64,000 nt of DNA from Novosphingobium sp. SG751A (GTDB lineage: Bacteria > Pseudomonadota > Alphaproteobacteria > Sphingomonadales > Sphingomonadaceae): assembly GCF_013149295.1 (NCBI RefSeq), contig NZ_JABGCB010000017.1, forward strand, positions 43,247 to 107,246, written 5' to 3'. Position 1 is the first letter of the stretch; the number at the start of each line of letters is the position of its first letter. A model generated the notes under the pieces. It was given only the letters and a program-made list of their open reading frames with translations. It ran no database searches and was not told the DNA's origin. This document shows positions 48,614 to 58,700 of this stretch, one piece after another. A program made the position numbers and the translations under genes.

Positions 48614-50701
48614 ATGCCCAAGATTGCAGATTTTCGTCGGGCGCTGGCACTTGGCCTTTGCCCGTTGGCGCTGGCCATGCCGATGATGGCCCATGCGGCG
48701 GGGGCGCCCAAGGGGGCTTCGGTGGGGTTGAATGCATCCGGAATGGATCGTTCTGTCCGCCCCGGAGACGATTTTTACCTCTTCGCCAATGGTGTTTGGG
48801 CCCGCGAAACCGAAATCCCGGCTGATCGGGCCTCGGTTGGTGGCTTTTATATCGCCGATCAATCGACCGAAAAGCGAATCACCGCGTTGGTGGCCGATGT
48901 GGTGGCGGGCCATCCCAAGCCCGGCAGTGATGCCGCGCTGATCCATGACTACTATCGCGCCTATCTGAATACCGGGGCGATCAACGCGGCGGGCATGGCT
49001 CCGGTGCAGAGTGATCTGGCCGCATTTGCTGCGATTGCGAACAGGGGCGATCTGGCCCGTGTGCTGGGCGCGCAGGTACGCGCCGACGTAGATCCCCTTA
49101 ACGCCACCGATTTTCAGACCGAGAACCTTTTCGGCCTGTTCATCACCCAATCCCTTAATGGCACGGCGGTGATGCCCTATGTATTGCAGGGGGGGCTAGG
49201 CCTGCCCGAACGCGAATACTATCGTTCGACCGATGCGAAGATGGCCGATATTCGTGCCAAGTACCGCAGCTATATTGCCACGATCCTTGCCGATGCTGGT
49301 TTGGCCGCCACTCCGGCCGAAGCGGAAGTGCGCGCGGGCAGGATTTACGAACTGGAAGCAAAAATCGCCGAGGCTCATGAAAGCCGCGAGCAAAGCGAGG
49401 ACTTTCAGCACGCCAATGCCGAATGGACCCGCGCCGATTTCGCCGCCAAGGCGCCGGGGCTGGACTGGGAGGCTTTCTTCACCGCCGCCGGTCTGGCGCA
49501 TCAGGAGCGTTTCGCCGCTTTCCACGACCAATCGATCCCCCGCATCGCCGCGTTGGTCGCTTCCGAACCGCTGGATGTGTGGAAGGATTGGCTGGCCTTT
49601 CACCAGATCAACCAATATGCCTCGGTCCTGCCTACGAAGATCGACGATGACCGCTTTGCCTTTTACGGCGCCACTCTGCAGGGCGTGAAGGTTCAGCGGA
49701 CCCGCGAGCGCCGGGCAATTGCAGCGCTCAACGGCGCACTGGGCGATGCGCTGGGGCGGCTCTATGTCGCCAAATATTTCCCTGCCGGCGACAAGGCCCG
49801 CATTCAGGGCATGGTGTCGGGCATCAAGGAGGCCTTTGCCACCCGTATCGGACGGCTCGACTGGATGGCGCCCGCCACCAAGAAGGAAGCCATCGCCAAG
49901 GTGCGCGGCATTGTCGTGGGCGTGGGCTATCCCGACCATTGGAAGGATTATTCGGCGCTGAAACTCAGCCCCGACAAGGCCTATGCCAATGCCAAGGCGG
50001 CGGGACTCAACGAATATCGCCTGCAACTGGCCAAGATCGGCAAGCCCATGGATCGGGGCGAATGGTGGATGAATGCGCAATTGGTCAATGCGGTCAATCT
50101 GCCGGTGCAGAACGCGCTGAATTTCCCCGCCGCGATTTTGCAAAAGCCGTTCTATGATCCGGCGGCGGATGCGGCCTTCAACTATGGTGCGATCGGCGCG
50201 GTGATCGGCCATGAAATCAGCCATAGCTTTGACAACAATGGCGCGGCCTTCGACGCTTCGGGCCGCCTGCGCGACTGGTGGACACCTGCGGATATGGCGC
50301 GGTTCAAACAGGCGGGCAAGGCGCTGGCCGATCAGTTCAGCGCCTATGAGCCGTTCCCCGGCCTGCATGTTCAGGGCGAACTGACGCTGGGCGAGAATAT
50401 TGCCGATGTGGCGGGGCTGGCGGCGGCGCTCGATGCCTATCACGCCTCGCTCAAGGGCAAGCCCGCGCCCGTCATCAACGGGATGACCGGCGACCAGCGC
50501 TTCTTCCTCGCCTTTGCGCAAAGCTGGGCCACCAAGGTGCGCGAGGCGGCGCTGCGCGCCCAGATAGCTACCGATGGCCATGCGCCGGGGCAATATCGCG
50601 CGCTGACGGTGCGCAATCTGGATGCATGGTACAAGGCGTTCAATGTGAAGCCGGGCGACAAGCTCTATCTGCCGCCGGCCAAGCGCGTGAAGGTCTGGTA
50701 A
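48614..50701 (+). CDS. M13-family zinc metallopeptidase
   Basis: A 695-residue secreted peptidase (neprilysin/PepO family). A signal peptide ends in PMMAHAA. The zinc site HEISH (two His ligands) is followed about 60 residues on by ENIADVAG (third ligand Glu and supporting Asp), and NALNFPAAIL substitutes for the NAYY-type substrate-binding motif. It probably degrades oligopeptides in the periplasm. ATG 48614 has an AGGA site; an upstream frame from 48560 is not needed. Confidence 0.92.
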   Translation: MPKIADFRRALALGLCPLALAMPMMAHAAGAPKGASVGLNASGMDRSVRPGDDFYLFANGVWARETEIPADRASVGGFYIADQSTEKRITALVADVVAGHPKPGSDAALIHDYYRAYLNTGAINAAGMAPVQSDLAAFAAIANRGDLARVLGAQVRADVDPLNATDFQTENLFGLFITQSLNGTAVMPYVLQGGLGLPEREYYRSTDAKMADIRAKYRSYIATILADAGLAATPAEAEVRAGRIYELEAKIAEAHESREQSEDFQHANAEWTRADFAAKAPGLDWEAFFTAAGLAHQERFAAFHDQSIPRIAALVASEPLDVWKDWLAFHQINQYASVLPTKIDDDRFAFYGATLQGVKVQRTRERRAIAALNGALGDALGRLYVAKYFPAGDKARIQGMVSGIKEAFATRIGRLDWMAPATKKEAIAKVRGIVVGVGYPDHWKDYSALKLSPDKAYANAKAAGLNEYRLQLAKIGKPMDRGEWWMNAQLVNAVNLPVQNALNFPAAILQKPFYDPAADAAFNYGAIGAVIGHEISHSFDNNGAAFDASGRLRDWWTPADMARFKQAGKALADQFSAYEPFPGLHVQGELTLGENIADVAGLAAALDAYHASLKGKPAPVINGMTGDQRFFLAFAQSWATKVREAALRAQIATDGHAPGQYRALTVRNLDAWYKAFNVKPGDKLYLPPAKRVKVW

Positions 50702-50704
50702 AAG

Positions 50705-50741
50705 AAAAGGGCGCGGATGGGATGACCACCGCGCCCTTTTT
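50705..50741. terminator. Bidirectional terminator, M13 peptidase / ribH
   Basis: AAAAGGGCGCGG (50705-50716) pairs perfectly with CCGCGCCCTTTT (50729-50740), loop 12 nt. U-runs are available on both strands. It lies between the convergent peptidase and ribH genes. Confidence 0.9.
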
Positions 50742-50759
50742 CATGTCCTGTCCGGCGTT

Positions 50760-51182
50760 TTACGCGCCAAATTTTTCCTTCAGCGCCAGCAGGGCGAGGG
50801 CCGCCTTGGCCGCTTCGCCGCCCTTGTCCTTCTGCTTGGGGTCGGCGCGCACGATGGCCTGCTCTTCGTTTTCGACCGTCAGGATGCCATTGCCGATGGC
50901 AATGCCGTCCATGGTCAGCGCCATGATCCCGCGCGCGCTTTCGCCCGCCACGATTTCGAAGTGATAGGTCTCACCCCGGATCACCACGCCGATGGCCACA
51001 TAGCCTTCATATTCGCCCGAAGCCTCGGCCAGCGAGATGGCGCCCGGAATTTCCAGCGCGCCCGGCACGGTCAGCACATCGACCTTATGCCCCGCCGCCT
51101 TCAGCGCGGCCCGCGCGCCTTCGACCAGCATATCGTTGAGGTGGTCATAGAAGCGGGCTTCGACAATCAGAAACTTGGCCAT
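50760..51182 (-). CDS. ribH: 6,7-dimethyl-8-ribityllumazine synthase
   Basis: A 140-residue enzyme joining the DHBP-derived four-carbon unit to 5-amino-6-ribitylaminouracil. The motifs VPGALEIPGAI and GVVIRGETYHFEIV are typical of the active site. ATG 51182 has GAAGGA upstream. It lies 14 bp after ribBA, giving a ribBA-ribH pair. Confidence 0.95.
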   Translation of the reverse strand: MAKFLIVEARFYDHLNDMLVEGARAALKAAGHKVDVLTVPGALEIPGAISLAEASGEYEGYVAIGVVIRGETYHFEIVAGESARGIMALTMDGIAIGNGILTVENEEQAIVRADPKQKDKGGEAAKAALALLALKEKFGA

Positions 51183-51196
51183 GATAGGTCCTTCAA

Positions 51197-52480
51197 TCAA
51201 GCAATGCGGCGTTCTTCGGTGATGGTCAGCCCATAACCTTCCAGCGCGACAAGCGTATGATGCGTATTGGTCAAAAGCACCAGCTCATGGATGCCCAGCT
51301 CGGCCAGAACCTGCGCGCCCACGCCGTAATCGCGCAGTTCTTCGAGCGGCTTGGTGTTGCCGTCAATCGCAAGCTGGCGATATTCGAAGGACTTGGACAC
51401 TTCGGAATGCGGACGGTTGACGAAAACGATCACGCCCGCGCCTTCCTCGCCGATGATTTCCATCGAGCGGTGCAGCAGATTGGCGCGCGGGCTGTCCTCG
51501 CCCAGCAAATCGCTGAACATCGAGGTGGAATGCATGCGCACCAGCGTCGGCTTGCTGGGGTCGATACGGCCTTTGAGCAGGACGAGATTTTCCTCACCGG
51601 TCGCCTTGTTGGCATAGGCGCGGGCCTGCCATTCGCCGCCGAAACGGCTCTTGAAGGAGGTTTCCGACTTCAGGCTGACCATGCGGTCATGCTTGCGGCG
51701 ATAGGCGATCAGGTCGCGGATCGTGGCGATCTTGATGCCATGCTGACGGCCAAAGAGCAGCAGGTCGTCCAGACGCGCCATCGTGCCATCATCGCTCATC
51801 ACCTCGCAGATGACGGCCGAAGGGTTGAGGCCCGCAAGGCGCGAAATATCGACCGCCGCCTCGGTATGGCCGGTGCGCACCAGCACGCCGCCCGGACGCG
51901 CGCGCAGAGGGAACACATGGCCGGGGCTGACGATATCGGCCGGGCCCTTGCTGCCGTCGATGGCCACCGAGACGGTGCGCGCGCGGTCGGCGGCGGAAAT
52001 GCCGGTGCTGATGCCTTCCTTGGCCTCGATCGAAACGGTGAAAGCCGTGCCCAGCGGAGTGCCGTTGCGGCGGCTCATTGGCTCCAGACCAAGCTGGTCC
52101 ACGCGTTCATGCGAGAGGGCAAGGCAGACAAGGCCGCGGCCATAGGTGGCCATGAAGTTGATGGCGGCAGGGGTGGCCATCTGGGCCGGGATAATCAGAT
52201 CGCCTTCGTTTTCGCGATCTTCGTCATCGACAAGGATGTACATCCGCCCGTTGCGGGCTTCCTCGATGATTTCCTCGATGCTCACCAGCACCGGGGTCTC
52301 GTCGCTTTCGTCAAGGAAACGCTCAAGCTTGCCCAGCGTTTCGGCGGTGGGGTTCCATTCCGCTTCGTTGACATCGCGCAGGGTGTTGGCATGAAGCCCT
52401 GCGGCGCGGGCCAGACCGGCGCGGGTCATGCCCCCTTCGTTGACGAGGCGGCGAACGCGATCGATGATGTTCTGTGTCAT
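51197..52480 (-). CDS. ribB: RibB (DHBP synthase) with HTH and inactive RibA-like domain
   Basis: A 427-residue protein in three parts: an N-terminal HTH (residues 1-60, TRAGLARAAGLHANTLR), a DHBP synthase domain (about 65-265, ILVDDEDRENEGDLI, SPGHVFPLRA, RTGHTEAAVDI), and a C-terminal GTP-cyclohydrolase-II-like domain. The cyclohydrolase zinc cysteines (ECLTGDVFGSQRCDC in active RibA) are replaced by STSMFSDLLGEDSPRAN, so this half should not hydrolyse GTP. It matches RibBX-type proteins, and a separate RibA is expected elsewhere in the genome. Confidence 0.92.
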   Translation of the reverse strand: MTQNIIDRVRRLVNEGGMTRAGLARAAGLHANTLRDVNEAEWNPTAETLGKLERFLDESDETPVLVSIEEIIEEARNGRMYILVDDEDRENEGDLIIPAQMATPAAINFMATYGRGLVCLALSHERVDQLGLEPMSRRNGTPLGTAFTVSIEAKEGISTGISAADRARTVSVAIDGSKGPADIVSPGHVFPLRARPGGVLVRTGHTEAAVDISRLAGLNPSAVICEVMSDDGTMARLDDLLLFGRQHGIKIATIRDLIAYRRKHDRMVSLKSETSFKSRFGGEWQARAYANKATGEENLVLLKGRIDPSKPTLVRMHSTSMFSDLLGEDSPRANLLHRSMEIIGEEGAGVIVFVNRPHSEVSKSFEYRQLAIDGNTKPLEELRDYGVGAQVLAELGIHELVLLTNTHHTLVALEGYGLTITEERRIA

Positions 52481-52523
52481 GAATGTGAGGTAATCACATG
52501 GCGCTGTGATTGCAAGAGGGGCA

Positions 52524-53549
52524 TCACATCGCCATCACATTATTTCTTCTTAGTATGCGCCACGTGGATATATGCGCGGCCAAAACCGCCACTAGAACCC
52601 CCGCCGCCGCCGCCACGCCCAGCCCGATCCAATAGGTGCCGCCCAATTGCCGGATGCCCTGAAGGATGGGCATTTGCAGGGCGAACAGGGGAAAGGCAAT
52701 CTGGCCCAGCCACATGGCGGCGCGATGAAACCTGTCCAGTCGCATGGCCCCCGCGATCATCAGCGGGCAGGCCAGCACGACGAAGCCGATGTCGAACCAC
52801 CACCCCTGCGTCTTCGTCCACCACACCAGCGGCAGCAGCGCAGGCATCAGCGGCAGCGCCACCCACCATGGGATCGGCACCGCGGGCTCTTCCTGCCACC
52901 AGCGCGCCAGCACGATGCCCAGCACGTAGGCCGCAAGGCAGCGCAGCACGCCCCAGAAGAAATTGTCGCTCCTGGGCCCCACGTCCAGCCCGTGGAAATG
53001 CCACGAGATCCAGCCATCCGCCGCCAACAACCCCGCCGCCAGAGCGATCAGCCACCGCCGCCGCAGCCGCCACAGGCCCAGCACATGCGCGGCATTGCAG
53101 GCCAGCTCGCAGGTCATCGTCCATGCCGGAATGTTGAGCGGAAAGGAAAAGGTCCACCACCACACCGGCAGCAGCGCCATATTGGGCAGCGCCGCCAGCA
53201 GGAAATTATGCAGATCCGCCGAGCGCAGCCACAGGCGCGGCAGGCCGATCAACCCGCCCAGCGCCATCATCGGCCACAGCCGCCAGAAGCGCCGCCGCAG
53301 AAATGACCACGGCGCCGCGCCATGGGCCAGCCTTGGCTCCTGCACCCGCGCCATCAGGAAGCCGGAAAGCATCAGGAAGAAATCGACCCCCAGATAGCCC
53401 AGCCCAAACACCCTCTGCCCGCCAAACACCGCCCGCACATGCAGCAGCAGCACACACGAGGCCGCCACCAGCCGCAGCAGTTCGAGGCCCGGCAGGCGCT
53501 TTATCGAGGGGGAGGGCATATGGGCCATGGCGCCGCCACTATCGACCAT
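52524..53549 (-). CDS. Acyltransferase family 3 (OafA/YrhL-type) membrane protein
   Basis: A 341-residue protein with about ten transmembrane segments. The signature LELLRLVAASCVLLLHV (catalytic His in the first membrane segment) and LGVDFFLMLSGFLMAR are typical of family-3 acyltransferases that O-acylate surface sugars or lipids. The start could be ATG 53549, 53528 or 53519. This is the last gene of the core segment; the tRNA remnant begins 34 bp beyond it. Confidence 0.85.
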   Translation of the reverse strand: MVDSGGAMAHMPSPSIKRLPGLELLRLVAASCVLLLHVRAVFGGQRVFGLGYLGVDFFLMLSGFLMARVQEPRLAHGAAPWSFLRRRFWRLWPMMALGGLIGLPRLWLRSADLHNFLLAALPNMALLPVWWWTFSFPLNIPAWTMTCELACNAAHVLGLWRLRRRWLIALAAGLLAADGWISWHFHGLDVGPRSDNFFWGVLRCLAAYVLGIVLARWWQEEPAVPIPWWVALPLMPALLPLVWWTKTQGWWFDIGFVVLACPLMIAGAMRLDRFHRAAMWLGQIAFPLFALQMPILQGIRQLGGTYWIGLGVAAAAGVLVAVLAAHISTWRILRRNNVMAM

Positions 53550-53583
53550 CGCGGCAAATGAAAAGTGATCTGTCGGGAAAGGG

Positions 53584-53630
53584 TGGTGGACGCACTAGGG
53601 CTCGAACCTAGGACCCGCTGATTAAGAGTC
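53584..53630 (-). other. 3' half of a tRNA-Lys(CTT) gene, probable att site
   Basis: Read leftward the 47 nt contain anticodon loop CTCTTAA (anticodon CTT), the 3' anticodon strand TCAGC, a 5-nt variable loop, an intact T arm (CTAGG-TTCGAGC-CCTAG), acceptor strand TGCGTCC, discriminator A and CCA. The 5' half is missing: the bases that should pair with TCAGC read GTGGA instead of GCTGA, and no D arm or 5' acceptor strand follows. This is the pattern left when an element integrates into the 3' half of a tRNA gene. Confidence 0.8.
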
Positions 53631-54105
53631 CACCATTGTTTTTTGATTTATAAGGAATATCCCTGTAAACCGAGCGGGCAATTGCCACCGGAAACTCAAA
53701 CTGTCAAGGGAAAATGTAAACTAAAATTGGAGGTGATTTTTCTCCTGCTCACGGGCAGGTGCGTCCTGCCTTCGCACGGAGGTGTCACGTAGCCTGCGCC
53801 GCGATCCCACATTTCACTCGGATTTTGAATTTCAGCGACGAGCTAACAATCGATTGTTTTGGGTGCTAGGTTTTGCTGATGAATGGCCATAAAGTGCCGG
53901 TACCAAAATTAGCCCGGGGTTTCCTGACCCCACTCTAGCCTTCCGAAAGTTCCAGACATCTGAAACCTTTAGCACTCTCAGATCTTTGCTGCCGAAGGTC
54001 AAGATAAAATCGCGATACATGTCATGGTACATGATTTTGTGGGCTCGAAAGCCGCCGAAAACAGTTCATGTCAACTCTATCTGGTCTGTAGGTGCTGCGG
54101 GCCTA
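53631..54105. other. Non-coding left end of the putative island
   Basis: This 475-bp stretch is AT-richer than the flanking chromosome. A 66-codon leftward frame (53832-54032) is the longest and has no ribosome site or recognisable similarity. I see no integrase or excisionase. A short hairpin GCAGG-tgcgt-CCTGC lies near 53,756. Confidence 0.4.
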
Positions 54106-54122
54106 AGCTCGACTTTGTACGT

Positions 54123-55479
54123 TTACGCCGCGAAGTATGGCGCCTGCACCATGCGCAAGACGCGAGTTGCCGGAATAAACTGCGGTTCCCGGTTTGGCGG
54201 GGAGTATTGATTAATGTCGCCGAGCCAGATTTTGTGGCGGACGGCGCCGATGGCGTCAGTGAAAGTCAGACCGGTTTTTCGATACCATGCGGCTGCGTAA
54301 GGGGGCCTGCTGATGGTAAGCAGATCACAGGCCCATAGTGATACGAGACTGCAGAGATCCAGTAGCACCGGGGCGGTTCGGGCTATGGCTTGATCGCTCC
54401 ACTGGCGCTGTGTCTCGACACCGAGGTGGGCCCGAGTTTCGGCAAACGTGACCTCGATTTGCCAGCGGCGGACGTACAGTGCGATGATGTCGGCAGGTTC
54501 AAGTGTGACGTCGGTGCGGAAAAAGCTTGTGGCTCACGTTTCGCATCGGGATCTCGGACAAGGACCCATCGAACCGGCATCACTGGGGTACCTGGTCTGT
54601 ACCACAAGGCAGTGTCGGATGTGATATCGAGCGTTTTGCCGCCAGCATGGCCGTCCCGCGCGGAGACGACAATACTGGTCCAGCTTATCGCTGGGTCGGA
54701 CGGCAGGGTCTTGAGCTTTGGCAGCGCGGGACCTTTTTGCACGGGCCGTCCCATTGTACGCGATGTTCGTTTCGCGGGCGGCGCAAACAGGCTGGCATCC
54801 AACCGCAGCCGGCTGATAAGCGTGGCTCGTCGCGTGATGGCGTGAGCCAGTTCGTGTACGGCAAAGCTGCTGTCGCCGATGAAGATGATCCGTCGCCCTG
54901 GCAGCCAGCGAGACAGTTGAAGAGCGCCTTGCCGTGCCCAGTCTGTCAGCAACTTGTGACGACAGCCGCGTTGAAGGTTGGATCGCTCCGAAGGGGCAAA
55001 CGGGGTCAGGACCGGTAAAGCCTTGATCAGGCGGGGCCACGGCACCGGGGGGAGCACCATGAAGCTCAACCAGCGCAGCCTGCTGGCCTTGACGAAGTGA
55101 CCGTGAGTGGAACGCACCGGGTCCCGATAGATACCACGCGCGCTGATCCGGCGACCCCAGCGGCGCTTGATGGTGTCATCCAGACCGATGACAACAGGCC
55201 CATCGGGCACAAACCGTTCGACCACGATGGCCGGCAATCGTCTGGCGACAGCACGCGAACTCCAACGAGCGCGGTTGAGATTTGATGGAAAGCTGCAAAG
55301 TTGGCAGCTTCGGCTCGGCCGGTCATGCGCAGGCAGGAACTGCCAGTCCGCTTGCCCGGTGCCAGCAGGGCTCCCATCACCAGGACGAGGACATGCTCCC
55401 AGCTGGGCGCAGTGAAGCATGGGCGCCATGCTTGCAGCCACTGGCGGTGGCGTTGGCTGGTACGAAGACAAAGGCGCAT
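54123..55479 (-). pseudogene. IS701-family transposase, two frameshifts
   Basis: A DDE transposase broken into three frames. Frame a (from about 55479) gives EHVLVLVMGALLAPGKRT and ends near NFAAFHQI; frame b begins at NLNRARWSSRAVARRL, contains the catalytic VIGLDDTIKRRWG and IIFIGDSSFAVHEL, and ends near PQAF; frame c resumes with FRTDVTLEPADIIALYVRRW and ends RVLRMVQAPYFAA. The breaks are near 55280 (one base missing in CATCAAATCTC) and near 54525 (a short T-run). The acidic triad region is otherwise intact. The transposase should be inactive. Confidence 0.8.
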
Positions 55480-55495
55480 ACCACCGTATCTGCCG

Positions 55496-55675
55496 GCAAC
55501 CGAGGCACCGATCGCGCGTCTCAAGCCAACCGGCACAGGTGAGGAGTTCCGGATCGCCTACTGCTCACATCGGCGGAAATGGGAAGACATCGACGACATG
55601 GGTGGTGGCATCCTACCGCTTGATCAGGCTCTCGAACACGTTGCAATCAACAGCATCTTCTGGATCTGGGCCTGA
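55496..55675 (+). other. Possible short passenger ORF inside the IS
   Basis: On the strand opposite the transposase, codons 55496-55675 read ATEAPIARLKPTGTGEEF, then SHRRKWEDIDDMGGG, ILPLDQALEHVAIN and SIFWIWA before a TGA. The composition looks like real protein, but the expected ATG is CTG at 55490, so it may be a decayed accessory gene. No family assigned. Confidence 0.3.
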
Positions 55676-55711
55676 TCAAAATCGTACAAAGTCGAGCTCA
55701 AGACACAATTT

Positions 55712-58700
55712 CTATTGTATAAATGTCGATTGCGCCTTTGTTACATCGGAAGAGCTTGGAGAATCTGCTTCCAAAGTGACCGGCCCAATCAAACCCGAGG
55801 GTTTTAATGGCGCATCGGGCCTGTAGGTCGATGTCGCGGTCCATGTGATCTTTTGCGCACCGGGCTGGGCATCGCCAATCAGGCGGTTCACCCACAGATT
55901 GGCGACTTTGACCTCGATGCTGTTCTGACCCTTGTGAACAAGCTTGCCAAGCTCGACACGGTATGGCTCATGCCACACGCTTCCTGCCGGCTGCCCGTTG
56001 ATTTTGACCTCGGCAATTTCCGATACCTTGCCCAGATCCAGCCAAAGAGCGGCACCTGCCTCGATGCTTTTGGGCAGGGTAAAGGTGTTGCGATAGGTCG
56101 CTTCTCCCGAAAAATACTTCACCCCCTTATCGGGATGGTCGGACAAGGAATGGAGCGTTTCCAGGCGAATGGCCGCTGGAGCACCGCGTCCGGGCTGAAA
56201 CTGCACGGTCCATGGTCCCATAAGAGTTGCTACCTTCTGCAGGAGCGGTCTGGACAGGGCAAGTTGGGGTTGACGCGCCGGTTTGCGGAACACCACGAAG
56301 ACGGACTCTTCAGCCGCCAGGTCAAGAGGCACGACAGTTTCATCGCCTTCGATAGTGTAGCCGACCGGTTCGATGCGGCCTGTGTCTGCATGCCAAAGTT
56401 CGGGTAACTTGCCGGCAATTCTGAACCGGGCAGAGAAATGTTCCGGGCGATTCTTTCGGTTGACCAGAAACCACAGGTCGCCTTCGGGGAGCGCGCGGTG
56501 AACGAATGGGATTTCGGCGTCAGGCGCTGCATCCTCCACCTTGAAGTCGGGTTTCACCCCCATGCGCTCAAGCGCATCGTCCAGGTTTTGCATGGCGATC
56601 ACGCGCCCCGCGCCAACCTTGGTAATTTGGCCGTCACCCCACATACGAGCGATCAGCGCCGAAAAGGCCTTTGGATCATCCTCAAGCGAAGGCGACGTGG
56701 TTGGCGCCATGCCGATGATGGTCGCCCCGGCGTCGGCCAGTTCGGCTATCCGTCGCAAAGTGGCAATGGTCATCTTCTGGCTCGACCCGCCCAGATAAAG
56801 TGCTTTGTATCTCGCGCCGCCACTGCTGACGAGTTCGCCGCCTTCAGCCTTGACGGCTGTGAAAAGGCTGTCCCTGTTCAGGAAGTCAAACGCATGGTAT
56901 TTCGGCGCTTCTTGAGTGGCTGGCTGGCCATAGAGCGCCGTGAGCGGGCCTTCCTCACCATAAAACACCGCAACGTCGGCAACATTTCGCCCGCTCTGAA
57001 GAAGCAGCGAGCTGCGGGCGATATAATCGATCCATGGCCGGGCCATTTCGCCCCAGGCTTCGTGTCGATTGAAGTATTGCCCGAAAATCAAAAGCGACAG
57101 TCCGGGTATTCGGTCATCCACGGGCTGGTGCACCGATGTATGAATAACCGGCCGGTTCACGCCGTTCACGAATTCGAGGTCAACAATTCGTCGAAGGTCG
57201 TTGGGGGCATTGAACCATGGCGCTGATGCTGATGTCATGGATTCTGCGGCGACGAGATTCCTGCCCAACACATGCGCCACCGAAGCTGCACCCCGGATAT
57301 CGGCGATGTGGCTCAGATTGGGCCCCTGCTGCCGTCCGAAGGTCCACAACGCTGCCATCGGTATGTCGGCGTGGCTGCGCATGGCCATGTCATCACCCAG
57401 CGATGGCCGGTCAAGTTCCAGCGCCTCGCCATAGACTTTCAAGCCTTGTTCGTGGGCCACCTTGGCGATCGTGCCGTAATGCTCGGATGCCATCAGGTCG
57501 GCCAGCGTCTGGCGATAGTCCCACAGGAAGCGATCGGATTGCTCCCGCGTTCCGACCAGCACCCCGCTGAGAGTGGGAAACCATGGGGTCGGATCATAGC
57601 CACGCAATTGCTTGAAGCGGCTGACCATTTGCGGCGTCCAATTGGCCGCGCCCACCTCGATGGAATCGGTTACCAAAGCGCGCAAGCCGTGTTCTCCGAA
57701 CAGGGCAGGGCCGGTAGCCTCGCGATACATCGCCAGATAATGTTCGAGATAGCGCCGGACCGCCGAAGCGTCGAACTTGTCCACCTCAAGGCCGGTCGCC
57801 TCGGCTGCCGCAGGGCTGTTTGTCGTGCCCACAAGGGATGAACCGAAGCGCAAAATTTTCCAATGAGAGCCCTTAGGCGGCACCCAATCGAGCGATCCGT
57901 CCGCTTTCATCCGGGACGTGAGGTCGATAGTCCGGGTTGGCGCCGGGCCGACGGCCGAAGGATCGGGAAGGCCAAGCGCAAAGTAGTGGCGCTCGATGGC
58001 AAATCCGGCCTTGGCTTCAAATTGATCCACTTTCGCTTGCGACGAAAGCACGAACTGGCGCAGGTCAATCGGCTTGGGGATTTGGGCGGATCCGCTTGGG
58101 CTGCTGGAGGCAAGCCCGGGCACAGGCTGTCTTGGGTTGGAGGCTTGGGAAACAAGCGAGATTATGGTCAGGCGAAAGTGCGCTGCGGTTGTTTCGGGGA
58201 AGCTGATGGTCGTGGGCGCCTGATTCATGGCAAACATGCCGATCTGGCGCCAATTCTTGCCATCGCCGCTGGCTTCAAGTGTTGCCTCATAGCTTGGCGA
58301 GGCGTGCATGGCCTTGGCTCCGGCAATGAACAAGGTAGCAGACCGGATAGGCTGCGGCGCTGCAAAGTTGGCTGTCACAATGACCGGCATGCCCGGAAGG
58401 CCGCCGGGCAGCGAAACCCCGCTGCGCAAGTTGTGGTCGGAAAGCGCGGCTGCATCCAAGGGGGCGCCGTTCAACTCATAACGAGGTCTTGCCCCGTCAT
58501 CGGGCGCGCAGGGAACCGCAAGGACTGCGAAATCGGAATAGAGTTCGGGCACAACATAGGTTGGAGCTGTTTTTAAAATGGGAATCCCTGCGGCGACGGG
58601 AAGGTCGAGATAGGTTCCCGAGTTATGAGGGGGGGAGGGAAGTTGACCGGTGAAACGTTTGCCCCCCTTTACGATCAGTTCGCTCCAGACCACCTTCTTT

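Larger units (their letters stand above)
54106..55698. mobile_element. Degenerate IS701-like insertion sequence
   Basis: A 1593-bp element bounded by a 16-bp perfect terminal inverted repeat: AGCTCGACTTTGTACG at 54106-54121 and its complement at 55683-55698. The left repeat ends 1 bp before the transposase stop codon. No target-site duplication is visible (CCTA versus CAAG). The right edge is only 13 bp from the stop of the rhamnosidase gene. Confidence 0.8.

Noticed and set aside
50742..52523. FMN riboswitch near the riboflavin genes
   Set aside because: The gaps before ribBA (43 bp) and ribH (14 bp) are too short and lack the conserved RFN helices.
53584..53660. A complete tRNA-Lys gene
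   Set aside because: The D arm, the 5' acceptor strand and the 5' anticodon strand are missing; the adjoining sequence does not fold with the 3' half.
53832..54032. 66-codon leftward frame in the island's left end
   Set aside because: No ribosome site, no similarity, and the surrounding DNA has no coding pattern.
54515..54535. Programmed -1 frameshifting in the transposase
   Set aside because: The site GCTTTTTCC does not fit an X-XXY-YYZ heptamer, the family is not known to frameshift, and a second unrelated frameshift near 55280 indicates decay.
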